Source of the DNA: Fontisphaera persica
Lineage (GTDB): Bacteria > Verrucomicrobiota > Verrucomicrobiia > Limisphaerales > Fontisphaeraceae
Length of the DNA: 64,000 nucleotides
Assembly: GCF_024832785.1 (NCBI RefSeq)
Contig: NZ_CP116615.1
Coordinates: 3,348,001 to 3,412,000 of the forward strand
Direction of reading: 5' to 3'
The notes under the pieces: model-generated
Database searches by the model: none
What the model was told of the DNA's origin: nothing
What the model saw: only the letters and a program-made list of their open reading frames with translations
Shown: piece after piece, positions 42,969 through 52,142 of the stretch
How the letters are laid out: every line of letters starts with the position of its first letter
How positions within the stretch are numbered: the stretch's first letter is position 1
Program-made: the position numbers and the translations under genes

Positions 42969-44837
42969 ATGGCAGAGCAAACACCAACTGGCGAACGCAA
43001 AAGTCTGGAGCAACGGCAGCAAATGTCCGAGCTGGAGCGGCTGCGGCACTCCTGCGCCCATGTCATGGCCACCGCCATCCTGCGGCTCTGGCCCGATGCC
43101 CAGTTTGCCTACGGACCCCCGGTGGACAACGGCTTTTACTATGATTTGGAATGCGCCCACCGCATCACGCCGGAGGATTTCCCCAAAATCGAGGAGGAAA
43201 TGCGCAAGGAAATCAAAGCCAACCACCCCTTTGAGAAAATCGTGGTGACCCGGGAGCAGGCCCTCCAGGATGCGCAAAGCGGGCGGCTCGGTGCCTTGAG
43301 CGAGCGCCCCGGCCAGCCCAGCAAGTTCAAGCTGGATTTGCTCCAGCAGATTCCCGAGGGCGAGCCCATTTCCTACTACAAAAACGGCGACTTCATTGAT
43401 TTGTGCGCCGGCCCGCATGTCATGCGCACCGGCAACATCGGCGCCTTCAAACTCACCAGCGTGGCCAGCGCGTATTACAAGGGCGACGAGCGGAATCCGC
43501 AGCTCCAGCGCATCTATGGCACCGCCTTCAAAAACAAGACCCAGCTTGAGGAGTGGCTCAAGATGCAGGAGGAGGCCAAGAAACGCGACCACCGCAAAAT
43601 TGGCACGGAAATGGGCCTGTTTTTCATGGACCCGGAATACACCGGCCCCGGCATGCCCCTGTGGCTGCCCAAGGGCACAGTGCTGGTGGAGGAGCTGGAA
43701 AAACTGGCCAAGGAAACGGAATTTGCCGCCGGCTACGTCCGCGTGCGCACCCCGCATGTGGCCCGCGAGAAAATGTACCTCACCAGCGGCCATCTGCCCT
43801 ACTACGCCGAAAGCATGTTTCCGCCCATGGAATTGAAGGGGGACGAGGCGGACCAGGAAGGGGCGGAGGCGGCCGCCCATCGCTATTATCTCAAGGCCAT
43901 GAACTGCCCGCATCATCACCGCATTTTTGCGGCGGAGCCGCGCAGCTACCGGGATTTGCCGCTGCGGCTGGCAGAGTACGGCTGCTGCTACCGCTACGAG
44001 CAGTCGGGCGAATTGTTTGGCCTGATGCGCGTGCGCTCCCTCAACATGAACGACGCGCACATCTACTGCACCGAAGAACAATTCGCGGACGAGTTCAAGG
44101 CCGTGAATGACATGTACCTCAAGTACTTCAAGATTTTCGGCCTGGAAAAATATGTGATGCGCTTCAGCACGCACGACCCCGCCCGCCTGGGGCAGAAGTT
44201 TGTGAATGAGCCGGAGCTGTGGCTCAAAACCGAGGCCATGGTGCGGCGCGTGTTGCAGGAAAGCGGCATCAACTACGTGGAAGTGCCCAATGAGGCCGCC
44301 TTCTACGGCCCCAAAATTGATGTGCAGGTCTGGAGCGCCATCGGGCGCGAGTTCACCATCGCCACCAATCAGGTGGATTTTGCCGTGCCCAAGCGCTTTG
44401 GCCTGGAGTACCGCGACCGCGACAACTCCATGAAGACCCCCCTCTGCATCCATCGCGCCCCGCTGGGCACGCATGAGCGGTTCATCGGATTTTTGATTGA
44501 GCATTACGCCGGCAACTTTCCCCTCTGGCTCGCGCCGGAACAGGTGCGCGTGCTGCCGGTAACCGAGGCGCAAATGGAGTATGGGCGCAGCCTGGTGCAG
44601 GAGTTGCGCGGCCACCAGGTCCGTGCCGAGCTGGAGTTCAGCAACGACAAACTCATGGGCCGCATCCAGCGCGCCGAGGAAGCCCGCGCCCATCACATCC
44701 TGGTGGTGGGCGCCAAGGAACAGGCCGCCCAAGCCGTGGCCGTGCGCGTCCACGGCAAAGGCCAGCAGGGCGTCAAACCCCGCGCAGAAGTGGTGCGGGA
44801 CATCCTGGAAAAAATTAAAACGCGCGCCGCCGATTGA
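42969..44837 (+). CDS. thrS: threonyl-tRNA synthetase lacking the TGS domain
   Basis: A 622-residue class II aminoacyl-tRNA synthetase that charges tRNA-Thr. The editing domain comes first, with RHSCAHVMA (HxxxH) and DLCAGPH (Cys, His). Then come the catalytic core with MNCPHHH and GCCYRYEQSGELFGLMRVR (motif 2), FYGPKIDVQV, motif 3 IHRAPLGTHERF, and an anticodon-binding domain (about 510-615). The N-terminal TGS domain of the E. coli enzyme is missing. ATG 42969 is fixed by GAAGGA six bases upstream. The transcript begins with a Thr-codon leader and terminator, implying control by threonyl-tRNA level. Confidence 0.96.
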   Translation: MAEQTPTGERKSLEQRQQMSELERLRHSCAHVMATAILRLWPDAQFAYGPPVDNGFYYDLECAHRITPEDFPKIEEEMRKEIKANHPFEKIVVTREQALQDAQSGRLGALSERPGQPSKFKLDLLQQIPEGEPISYYKNGDFIDLCAGPHVMRTGNIGAFKLTSVASAYYKGDERNPQLQRIYGTAFKNKTQLEEWLKMQEEAKKRDHRKIGTEMGLFFMDPEYTGPGMPLWLPKGTVLVEELEKLAKETEFAAGYVRVRTPHVAREKMYLTSGHLPYYAESMFPPMELKGDEADQEGAEAAAHRYYLKAMNCPHHHRIFAAEPRSYRDLPLRLAEYGCCYRYEQSGELFGLMRVRSLNMNDAHIYCTEEQFADEFKAVNDMYLKYFKIFGLEKYVMRFSTHDPARLGQKFVNEPELWLKTEAMVRRVLQESGINYVEVPNEAAFYGPKIDVQVWSAIGREFTIATNQVDFAVPKRFGLEYRDRDNSMKTPLCIHRAPLGTHERFIGFLIEHYAGNFPLWLAPEQVRVLPVTEAQMEYGRSLVQELRGHQVRAELEFSNDKLMGRIQRAEEARAHHILVVGAKEQAAQAVAVRVHGKGQQGVKPRAEVVRDILEKIKTRAAD

Positions 44838-44933
44838 AAGGGCTCCCGGGTACGGCTCGCCGTTTGAATTGCCCACCCCTCCCGCACCGGAGGCCGGGCA
44901 CCACCCGGCCCTGGCCAGGCGGCCGGCGGCCCT

Positions 44934-44947
44934 TTGATTTGAGTCAA
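44934..44947 (+). promoter_or_regulatory. FNR/CRP-like palindrome
   Basis: TTGATTTGAGTCAA matches TTGAT-N4-ATCAA at nine of ten positions. It lies 47 bases before the porin ATG and 36 bases (centre to centre) before a good -10, TACAAT (44974-44979). A CRP/FNR-family activator is plausible; the spacing is a little longer than the class II ideal. Confidence 0.4.
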
Positions 44948-44993
44948 GGTTTTCGGCCGGCCAACCGATAAGCTACAATAAACGTTCAATATT

Positions 44994-46415
44994 ATGAAAA
45001 AGCACTGGGTAATGATTGCTGCAGTGGTGGTCTGGTTGGGCGCCGGCATTGCCGCCCGGGCCGCAGGAGCGGCCGGCGCAACCCATCCCGGCCTGGTCAA
45101 TCAATGGTTGCGCGAGCAATCGCCCGCCGCCGAAAAATGGGACCTCGGCGCGCAATTTCGCCTGCGTTACGAAGTCAAGGAAAACGCCGGCGTTTTCGCC
45201 AATCGTGATTTCCTGCGGAACCTGGCCAATGACAACGACTGGCTGCTCTTCCGCAGCAAGGTGCATCTCGGCTGGACCCCCTGCGATTGGATCACCCTCT
45301 TTGGCCAGGGCCGTGACAGCACCGTCCACAGTGACGCACGCTCCCCTTCGCCCGACCGTGACCGTTTCGACCTGCATCAGGCCTGGGTCACCCTCGGCAA
45401 TCCCAAGGCCTTCCCCCTGACCCTCAAAGTGGGCCGCCAGGAAATGGTTTACGGCGACGAGCGCTTCGTCGGCGCGAGCGACTGGAGCAACGTCCCTCGC
45501 GCCTTTGACGCCGCCAAAGTCCGGCTGCACGGCAGCACCAACTGGTGGGTGGACGCCTGGGCCGGCCGTGTCGTGCTCCCGTATGACCGCCACTTCAACG
45601 TGGCCAATGACTACGACTGGTTCTTCGGCCTCTACGCCTCCGCCCGCGGCCTCGTCCCCAAATGGGAAACCGAAGCTTATTTCCTCTCCCGCAACGTCAG
45701 CGCCGGCTCGCCCACCGCCGTTACCCCCACCGTGGGCGGGCCAGGACCGCGCGACCTCTACATGCCGGGGGTTCGTGTCAAATCCCTGCCCGGCGCCTAT
45801 GGACCGTGGGATTTCTCCCTCGAGCTGGCCGGGCAGTTGGGTAGCATCAACCAGGCGGGTACGCGCCGCGACCTCTCTGCTTTCGGTGGCGGCGTCAGCG
45901 GCGGTTATACCTTCAAAGACACCTGGGCCAGCCCCCGCCTGGGGCTGGGCTTCGATTTTGGCACCGGCGATGACCACCCCGCTGACGGCGAGGTGAACAC
46001 CTTCCAAAACCTCTTTGGCACCAACCACCGCTTTTACGGCACCATGGACTTGTTTGGCGGCTGGAACATGTACATCCCACGCGCCAACCTGACCCTCAAA
46101 CCCATCAAAAACCTGACCCTCACCTCCGAAGTGCTCTGGTTCTTCCTGGCCAATGACCAGGACCTCCTCTACACCGTGACCGGCGCCGGCCGGGTGGGCA
46201 ATGGCTACGGCATCAACACCCAGGCCGGTCGTTATGTGGGCACCGAAGTGGACATCGTGGCAACTTACAACCCCACCCCTTGGGCCAATCTCCAGGTCGG
46301 TTACGGCCATTTCTTCGTGGGCGACTATATCCGCGACACTGCGGCGCTGGTGCCGGCCAACGGCGGCGCCGTGGGCGCCCATTGGTTTTACTTGCAGGCC
46401 ATCCTGCGGTTTTGA
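44994..46415 (+). CDS. AlgE-like outer-membrane porin (alginate export family)
   Basis: A 473-residue outer-membrane protein with a signal peptide (MKKHWVMIAAVVVWLGAGIAARA). Alternating strands form a predicted beta-barrel of 16-18 strands, ending in the aromatic C-terminus WFYLQAILRF needed for barrel assembly. FRLRYEVKENAGVFA, LKVGRQEMVYGDERFVGASDW and the central loops resemble the alginate-export (AlgE) Pfam family. The exported or imported substrate is unknown; no alginate synthesis genes are adjacent. It has its own promoter region with a CRP/FNR-like site. Confidence 0.85.
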   Translation: MKKHWVMIAAVVVWLGAGIAARAAGAAGATHPGLVNQWLREQSPAAEKWDLGAQFRLRYEVKENAGVFANRDFLRNLANDNDWLLFRSKVHLGWTPCDWITLFGQGRDSTVHSDARSPSPDRDRFDLHQAWVTLGNPKAFPLTLKVGRQEMVYGDERFVGASDWSNVPRAFDAAKVRLHGSTNWWVDAWAGRVVLPYDRHFNVANDYDWFFGLYASARGLVPKWETEAYFLSRNVSAGSPTAVTPTVGGPGPRDLYMPGVRVKSLPGAYGPWDFSLELAGQLGSINQAGTRRDLSAFGGGVSGGYTFKDTWASPRLGLGFDFGTGDDHPADGEVNTFQNLFGTNHRFYGTMDLFGGWNMYIPRANLTLKPIKNLTLTSEVLWFFLANDQDLLYTVTGAGRVGNGYGINTQAGRYVGTEVDIVATYNPTPWANLQVGYGHFFVGDYIRDTAALVPANGGAVGAHWFYLQAILRF

Positions 46416-46503
46416 CCCCCAGCCCAGTCCTCCGCGTCCTGCCCGGCACTTGACCCCCAAGTGGCGGGGCGCCCCTCATTTGTGATAAAAAATGCCGCAA
46501 GGA

Positions 46504-46532
46504 TTGACTGCCATGCAATAAAGCGTTAATGT
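46504..46532 (+). promoter_or_regulatory. rpoD promoter candidate
   Basis: TTGACT (46504-46509) and TAATGT (46527-46532) are 17 bases apart, 53 bases before the rpoD ATG. A second -10-like TATAAG sits five bases on, at a 22-base spacing from the -35. The downstream AT-rich leader has no other obvious element. Confidence 0.4.
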
Positions 46533-46584
46533 ATAAGACTATTTGTTAAACAAGAATTTGTAGCGGATACTCCGAGAAGCATCT

Positions 46585-48618
46585 ATGGCAAAATCTCAGG
46601 TGAAAAAATCAGCCGACAAGGCTGATAAGGGTAAAGTGTCGTCCCATAAAGTAGTTGCGACCCCCTCCAAACCCACCAAGGCCAAAGAGGCCAAACCAGC
46701 GGCTTCCGCTTCCGCCAAGGCCAAGGACGGCACGCCCCCGGCCAGGAAGGATGCCAAAAATACGCCGCCCCCGGCTAAAGCAGCCAAAAGCGCCCCCGCT
46801 GAGGCCAAAGATAGCACTAAAAAAGCCTCCCCGCACGCCGCAGCCAAGCCTGACCAGAAACCGGCCTCCCCCGCTCCGGTGCCCGCTGTCAAAAAGAGCG
46901 CCGCCAAAACCCGGGAAATCCCCACCGAAGACAAGGGGCCGGAGGCGGAAACTCTGTCAGGTGACCTTTCGGGAGACGGCAGCAAACAGTCCCAGACCCT
47001 GGACCTGGCCGAAAAAATCAAGGAACTGGTGCGCCTGGCCCAGGAGCAAGGTTACCTGACGTACAACGACATCAACGACGCCCTGCCGGATTCCGTGGTT
47101 TCGCCGGAGGAATTGGACGAGATTTACACCAAGCTCCGCAACCTCGAAGTTGAAATTGTGGACCAGGCCGAGGTGGACCGGGTCAAACAACCGGAGCCGG
47201 AAGAAGACGACGACAAAAACCGGCTGGACATCCTGGATGACCCGGTGCGGATGTACCTCAAGCAAATGGGGCAGGTGCCTCTCCTCACCCGCGAGCAGGA
47301 GGTGGAAATTTCCAAACGCATTGAGGACGCCGAGAACGAGGTCAAACGCATCGTGTACAGCTTCGGCTTCACCGCCAAGGAGCACCTCGCCCTGGCGGAA
47401 AAGCTCATCAGCGAGCCGCCCAAGGAGCGGTTTGACCGGGTCATCGTGGACAAAAAGGTGGAGGGCCGCGAACATCACCTCAAGGATTTGCGCCGCCTGG
47501 TCAAGGTCGTCCAGGTCATGGACAACGAGGTCCAGGACAAATACCGCGAAATGGTGGCCGCCACCAATCCCGCCAAACGGGAAAAACTGATGAAGGAGTT
47601 CAAGAAACTGGACGCCAAGCTCCAGGCCATGCTGCCCAAGTTTTACTATAAACAGAAGGTCATCGAGGAAATCGCCAACGTCGCGGAAAACGTGGTGGAC
47701 AAGCTGCAGACCTGCCTGCGCACCATCCAGGAACTCGAGGCGCAAAAGAAAAACCCGCAGATTCAGTCCATCCTCCAGGCGGAACTCCGCAAGAAACAGG
47801 CGCTGGAGGACATGGTGCGCATGTCCAGCGAGGAATACCTCGAGGCCTTCAAGCAGATGCAGCATTTCAACCGCAAAGCCATGCAGGCCAAAACCGAAAT
47901 GGTGGAGGCCAACCTGCGCCTGGTCATTTCCATTGCCAAGAAATACACCAACCGCGGCCTGTCTTTTCTGGACCTCATCCAGGAGGGCAACATGGGCCTG
48001 ATGAAGGCCGTGGAAAAATTCGAGTACCGCCGCGGTTACAAGTTCAGCACCTACGCCACCTGGTGGATTCGCCAGGCCATCACCCGCAGCATCGCGGACC
48101 AAGCCCGCACCATCCGCATCCCCGTGCACATGATTGAAACCATCAATAAACTGATGCGGGTGCAAAAACAGCTCGTCCAGGATTTCGGCCGCGAGCCGAC
48201 GCCGGAGGAAATCGCCGACGAAATGCAAATGCCCGTCGAGCGCGTCCGTGCCGTTCTCAAAATGGCCCAGCAGCCCATCTCCCTGCAATCTCCGGTGGGA
48301 GATAGCGATGACACCAATTTCGGCGACTTCATCGAAGATAAAAGCGCGGAAAACCCCTCCGACATGACCAGCTACAGCCTGTTGAAGGAGAAGGTCAACG
48401 ATGTCCTGGCCAGCCTGACCGAGCGCGAGCGCAAGGTGTTGGAACTGCGCTTTGGCCTGGTGGACGGTTACTCCCGCACGCTCGAAGAAGTGGGCAAGCA
48501 ATTCAAGGTCACCCGCGAGCGCATCCGCCAAATCGAGGCCAAGGCTCTGCGCAAGATGCGCCATCCCACCCGCCTGCGCCAGTTGCAGGGATTCCTGGAA
48601 ACCTCCACCCCGGTTTAA
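46585..48618 (+). CDS. rpoD: primary sigma factor RpoD with H1-like tail
   Basis: A 677-residue sigma70. Region 1.1 is at about 130-190, the non-conserved region at about 240-430, then regions 2.1-2.4 ([44 protein letters not shown]), region 3, and region 4.2 ([28 protein letters not shown]). The first 115 residues are a low-complexity Lys/Ala/Pro tail like histone H1, absent from E. coli RpoD. It should be the housekeeping sigma factor. Its stop interlocks with that of lpxI at TTAA (48615-48618), so the two genes are convergent and share bases. Confidence 0.96.
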   Translation: MAKSQVKKSADKADKGKVSSHKVVATPSKPTKAKEAKPAASASAKAKDGTPPARKDAKNTPPPAKAAKSAPAEAKDSTKKASPHAAAKPDQKPASPAPVPAVKKSAAKTREIPTEDKGPEAETLSGDLSGDGSKQSQTLDLAEKIKELVRLAQEQGYLTYNDINDALPDSVVSPEELDEIYTKLRNLEVEIVDQAEVDRVKQPEPEEDDDKNRLDILDDPVRMYLKQMGQVPLLTREQEVEISKRIEDAENEVKRIVYSFGFTAKEHLALAEKLISEPPKERFDRVIVDKKVEGREHHLKDLRRLVKVVQVMDNEVQDKYREMVAATNPAKREKLMKEFKKLDAKLQAMLPKFYYKQKVIEEIANVAENVVDKLQTCLRTIQELEAQKKNPQIQSILQAELRKKQALEDMVRMSSEEYLEAFKQMQHFNRKAMQAKTEMVEANLRLVISIAKKYTNRGLSFLDLIQEGNMGLMKAVEKFEYRRGYKFSTYATWWIRQAITRSIADQARTIRIPVHMIETINKLMRVQKQLVQDFGREPTPEEIADEMQMPVERVRAVLKMAQQPISLQSPVGDSDDTNFGDFIEDKSAENPSDMTSYSLLKEKVNDVLASLTERERKVLELRFGLVDGYSRTLEEVGKQFKVTRERIRQIEAKALRKMRHPTRLRQLQGFLETSTPV

Positions 48619-49469
48619 CCGGCCTTGTGGGGGGGATTACCAGCGGGGGGGGGGACCGCCATCAGGCTGATTTTGCGGCGGGCGGCCAGCGCCTCCATTT
48701 CCGCACGCTCCAGGAGCAGTGAGCGGCCGGCTTCCACCGCCAGCACGGCCACGCCGTGCGCGGCGCACACCTCCAGCGTCTGCGGGCCGGCGCAGGGGAT
48801 GTCAAAGCGAAAGTCATGATGGGCCTTGGCCACCTTGACCGCCACCGCCCCGCCGTCTTTGCCGGCCAGGTCCCCGCCGCGCGCCAGACAGGCGTCCGTG
48901 CCCTCAAACCCCTCCACCGCCAGCACCGTCCCTCCTTTCACCACCACCGTCTGTCCTATGTCCAGCCGCGCAATTTCGCGGGCCATCCGATGGCCAAAGG
49001 CAACATCCCCCGCCTGCGTGGCCGAGACTTCAGGCCCGGCAATATGCCCGGGCTGCGGAATCAGGCTTTGCAGCCAGGGCGTGGCCTCAATCAATTGCAC
49101 GCCCTCGCGGGCCAGCTCCTCCGCAATCGCCCCAAAAATGGTGTGGGCATTTTTCTCCTTCAGGCGCATTAGCAGCGTCATGGCCCGCCAGTCGGGCCGC
49201 AAATCAAACAGATTCTTCGGCGCAATCTGCCCCACCATCACACAATGGCGCACCCCGCGGCGGGTGAAAGCCTCCAGCATCTTGCCCAACTGCCCCACCC
49301 GCAGCCACTCTACCTCGTCCACCAGCTCAGCCAGCGCCGGCTGCGTCTCGCCCTCAAAGGCCACCGCCACCAGTCGCCGGATGCCCGCCGCCCGCGCCTC
49401 CCGGGCCAGCACCAGCGGCAATTGGCGATTGCCGGCAATGATTCCCAGCGTGTCCAACGTTTGCGTCAC
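48615..49469 (-). CDS. lpxI: UDP-2,3-diacylglucosamine pyrophosphatase LpxI
   Basis: A 284-residue DUF1009 protein that hydrolyses UDP-2,3-diacylglucosamine to lipid X in lipid A synthesis, in place of LpxH. A GTG at 49469 ([14 protein letters not shown]) gives the conserved start. Motifs are [49 protein letters not shown] and [15 protein letters not shown], whose Asp is expected to be catalytic. It supports a Gram-negative envelope. It is convergent with rpoD. Confidence 0.93.
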   Translation of the reverse strand: MTQTLDTLGIIAGNRQLPLVLAREARAAGIRRLVAVAFEGETQPALAELVDEVEWLRVGQLGKMLEAFTRRGVRHCVMVGQIAPKNLFDLRPDWRAMTLLMRLKEKNAHTIFGAIAEELAREGVQLIEATPWLQSLIPQPGHIAGPEVSATQAGDVAFGHRMAREIARLDIGQTVVVKGGTVLAVEGFEGTDACLARGGDLAGKDGGAVAVKVAKAHHDFRFDIPCAGPQTLEVCAAHGVAVLAVEAGRSLLLERAEMEALAARRKISLMAVPPPAGNPPHKAG

Positions 49470-49635
49470 CCCGCCAGTGTAATGCCCCCCCGGAGGAATG
49501 TCATGAGCGAATCGCGGCGCATCAAGCTGACACCCGCCTCTATCCATCCCCTCGGCCAGGCGAAAATGATCCCTTGCCTAGTGGCTCGCCTCCCACAGCG
49601 CCTGCTATGTTAATGAAGTGGCGTTGGCACTATCT

Positions 49636-49656
49636 CCCTCTCCCATGGGGAGAGGG
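49636..49656. repeat. CCCTCTCCC stem-loop, copy 1
   Basis: CCCTCTCCC-ATG-GGGAGAGGG, a perfect 9-base hairpin followed by a G-rich tail (CCGGGGGTGAGGG). Further copies lie at 49957-49977 and 50022-50042, with an imperfect pair at 52428-52515. The last two pairs also share a 45-base spacer containing GGCAAAGCCTGTG. Confidence 0.7.
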
Positions 49657-49670
49657 CCGGGGGTGAGGGC

Positions 49671-49840
49671 GTAGCGCAGGCGTCCACGCCTGCGGGTTCA
49701 CGGAGCCTCCCGGCTCCGTGATTGCAAATTGCCGTCATCAAACAGACGCTTCTGGATGCACCAAAGCCGCCCATCAATTTCTCGTGTGCCTTAACTCAGG
49801 CGTCTCGTCCCGCATAGCGGGACAATGCCTGCGTCCCCTA
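49671..49840. repeat. modular palindromic repeat, copy 1
   Basis: The core GTAGCGCAGGCGTCC-CGCCTGCGGG folds as one stem (GCAGGCG/CGCCTGC) and CACGGAGCC-TCC-GGCTCCGTG as a second. TCCCGC/GCGGGA follows near 49810. The whole unit recurs at 52143-52320 and 52695-52903 with small changes, in intergenic DNA only. Confidence 0.75.
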
Positions 49841-49956
49841 GTCCGGTGGCAATGAATTGAAGCAGGTAAATCATTGGTGTTTCTGTACCTAACTTGTCCT
49901 TCTCGCCTGACGGAGCAAACACGCGTCATGAATAATCCGAGGTACTTTAACTATTC

Positions 49957-50048
49957 CCCTCTCCCCTTGGGAGAGGGCTAGGGTGAGGGGGGCAAAGCCT
50001 GTGAGCGAAATTGGTGTATTTCCCTCTCCCTTGGGGAGAGGGCAAAGA
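49957..50048. repeat. paired CCCTCTCCC stem-loops, copies 2 and 3
   Basis: Two hairpins (49957-49977 and 50022-50042) flank a spacer with GGGGGGCAAAGCCTGTGAGC. A similar pair with spacer GGGAGGGCAAAGCCTGTGTC lies at 52428-52515, so the two-hairpin composite is itself a repeated unit. Confidence 0.65.
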
Positions 50049-50195
50049 TAAGAACGTCCAGCGGTTAAGGGAGCCTTCCGGGAATACCACACTTACATGC
50101 AAAACCACACCCCCGCAAGACAACGGATTTGCCCAACTCTCACCCTGCACTCGGGACGAGCAATGCAGGGACACCCTCCACCGCGCTTCGCTCCC

Positions 50196-51500
50196 TCAAA
50201 CCTCCCGCTGCAAGCGCGCCCCCAATTGCCGCAGACGCTGGTCTATGTGCGCAAACCCCCGGTCAATCTGGATGATGTTTTGAATCACCGACTCCCCCTC
50301 CGCGCACAACGCCGCAATCAGCATGGCCATGCCCGCCCGGATGTCCGGACTGTTCAGCCGCGCCCCGCGCAAACGGTCCGGCCCAATCACCACCGCCCGA
50401 TGAGGATCACACAAAATAATCCGCGCCCCCATGCTAATCAGGCTGTCCGTGAAATACAGCCGCGACTCGTACATCTTCTCATGAATCAGCACCGTCCCCG
50501 TGCACTGCGTCGCCGTCACCAGCGCCACCGACGTCAAATCCGCCGGAAACCCCGGCCACGGCGCGTCATCAATCTTGGGCACCGCCCCGCCCCAATCATT
50601 GACAATCCGCAGGCTTTGCTCGGCGGGGATGAGCAAATCATCCTCGCCCACGGCTTCGGTGCGCACTCCCAGCCGGTTGAACGCCGAGCGAATCATGCGC
50701 AGGTGGGGCACCCCCGCCTGGCGAATCAACAACCGCCCGCGCGTCACCGCCGCCAGCGCAATGAAACTGCCAATCTCCTGATAATCCGGGCCAATCCGGT
50801 GATGGCATCCCCGCAGCGCCGGCACGCCGGTGATGCGCAAAACATTGGAGCCAATGCCCTCAATGCGCGCCCCCATCCGGTTGAGCAAATGGCAAACATT
50901 TTGCACATGCGGCTCGCTGGCGGCATTGCGCAAAGTGGTTTCCCCCTCCGCCACCGACGCCGCGCACACGGCATTTTCCGTGGCGGTCACACTGGCTTCA
51001 TCCATCCAGATGTCCGCGCCCCGGAGCCGCCGCGCCGTAATCTCATAGCCCTGGCCGGTGGCGGTAATCTCCGCGCCCAGCTCTTGAAACACCTGCAAAT
51101 GCGTGTCCAGCCGGCGCCGGCCGATTTTATCCCCGCCCGGCAGCGGCAAAAACACCCGCCCGCACCGCGCCAGCAGCGGTCCCGCCAGCGTCACCGAACC
51201 GCGCAACCGCGCGCACAATTCCACCGGCAACTGCGAATTGGGCTCCGCCGCGGCCTGCACCTTCACCGCCTGCCGCCCCGGCTCCTCCTCCACCGACACC
51301 CCCACCGCCGCGAGGATGCGCAACATCACGTCCACATCCTCAATGTCCGGCAAATTCTCCAGCCGCACCGGCTCACCCGTCAGGCAACAGGCCGCCAGCG
51401 CCGGCAACGCCTCATTTTTATTCCCCTGCGGCGTGACCTCCCCCTGCAGCGGCACGCCGCCCGTCACGCGGAAAACTCCGCCGCGCAAGGCGCCGGCCAT
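50196..51500 (-). CDS. murA: MurA enolpyruvyl transferase, Cys-to-Asp active site
   Basis: This 434-residue UDP-GlcNAc 1-carboxyvinyltransferase performs the first committed step of peptidoglycan synthesis. It has [13 protein letters not shown] (Lys and Asn of the UDP-sugar site), [27 protein letters not shown] with the catalytic Asp, and [17 protein letters not shown]. The flexible loop that reads GGCxIGxRP in E. coli reads [12 protein letters not shown]: Asp124 replaces Cys115. The same change occurs naturally in Mycobacterium and Chlamydia and makes those enzymes insensitive to fosfomycin. It follows the Dabb gene by three bases and is flanked on both sides by repeat clusters. Confidence 0.95.
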   Translation of the reverse strand: MAGALRGGVFRVTGGVPLQGEVTPQGNKNEALPALAACCLTGEPVRLENLPDIEDVDVMLRILAAVGVSVEEEPGRQAVKVQAAAEPNSQLPVELCARLRGSVTLAGPLLARCGRVFLPLPGGDKIGRRRLDTHLQVFQELGAEITATGQGYEITARRLRGADIWMDEASVTATENAVCAASVAEGETTLRNAASEPHVQNVCHLLNRMGARIEGIGSNVLRITGVPALRGCHHRIGPDYQEIGSFIALAAVTRGRLLIRQAGVPHLRMIRSAFNRLGVRTEAVGEDDLLIPAEQSLRIVNDWGGAVPKIDDAPWPGFPADLTSVALVTATQCTGTVLIHEKMYESRLYFTDSLISMGARIILCDPHRAVVIGPDRLRGARLNSPDIRAGMAMLIAALCAEGESVIQNIIQIDRGFAHIDQRLRQLGARLQREV

Positions 51501-51503
51501 AAA

Positions 51504-51899
51504 TCACTTCTCCCGCACCCAGAAATCAATCACCAGCGGCTCCGCCAGCACCGGCTTCACAATGTCCACAAACTTTTGATGCTCCGGATGCACCAGATAG
51601 GCGTCCCGGTCCTTCTCCGTGCGGAAGGTGAGAATATAGCAATGCGTGAAACCTTTGTTCAGATTCTCGGGGCTGACATTCACCCCGCTCTCAAACGAAA
51701 CAATCCCCGGAATGGATTTCTTCAGCGCCCGAAACGCCGCCTCCACCCGCTCAATCTCCGCCGCGGAAACCGTCTCCTTGTATTTGAATATCACCACGTG
51801 CCGCAACAGCCCTTTCTTGGGGGAGTCCGCCGCCTGGACATTCATCACCGCGGCCAGCATCAGCGCGGCCGCCCACAGGAAGAAACTGCGTTTCATCAT
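51504..51899 (-). CDS. secreted Dabb (stress-responsive A/B barrel) protein
   Basis: A 131-residue protein with a signal peptide (MKRSFFLWAAALMLAAVMNVQAA) and one Dabb domain (about 33-130): LLRHVVIFKYKETVSAAEIERVEAAF, GFTHCYILTFRTEKDRDAYLVHPEHQKFVD. The dimeric alpha-beta barrel is found in plant stress proteins and bacterial exports of unknown role. M19/M20 (51899/51896) give the signal peptide directly. It lies three bases before murA, so the two share a transcript. Confidence 0.87.
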   Translation of the reverse strand: MMKRSFFLWAAALMLAAVMNVQAADSPKKGLLRHVVIFKYKETVSAAEIERVEAAFRALKKSIPGIVSFESGVNVSPENLNKGFTHCYILTFRTEKDRDAYLVHPEHQKFVDIVKPVLAEPLVIDFWVREK

Positions 51900-52142
51900 A
51901 ATGCGTATCGTTTCGGTATGATGCCGGCCAAAGTAAGCCACCCACCCCGCCAAAGCAACCGCAAATCCCAGAAAAAGCCAAACCTCGCACCCCCGCCAAT
52001 TTGCCCAACCGCCAACCAGGCAAACTCAACCATCCTGTCTCCCCCTTCCAGCAACTCCCCGGCCGAACAAGCGAAAGTATCGCAGGCGTTCCACATGCTG
52101 CACCAATGGGCGAAAGTGGGTGTAGCGCAGGCGTCCCCCCAT

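Larger units (their letters stand above)
49470..50195. repeat. noncoding repeat cluster between lpxI and murA
   Basis: I see no gene here. The region holds copy 1 of the modular palindromic repeat (49671-49840) and three CCCTCTCCC-type stem-loops: 49636-49656, 49957-49977 and 50022-50042. Each has 9-base perfect arms. Related copies occur at 52.1-52.9 kb on the other side of murA. Confidence 0.7.

Noticed and set aside
46957-48564. A 535-codon open frame antisense to rpoD
   Set aside because: It is a shadow of the strongly conserved sigma70 gene. The translation is His/Leu/Val-rich with no family resemblance, as expected from antisense of GC-rich coding DNA.
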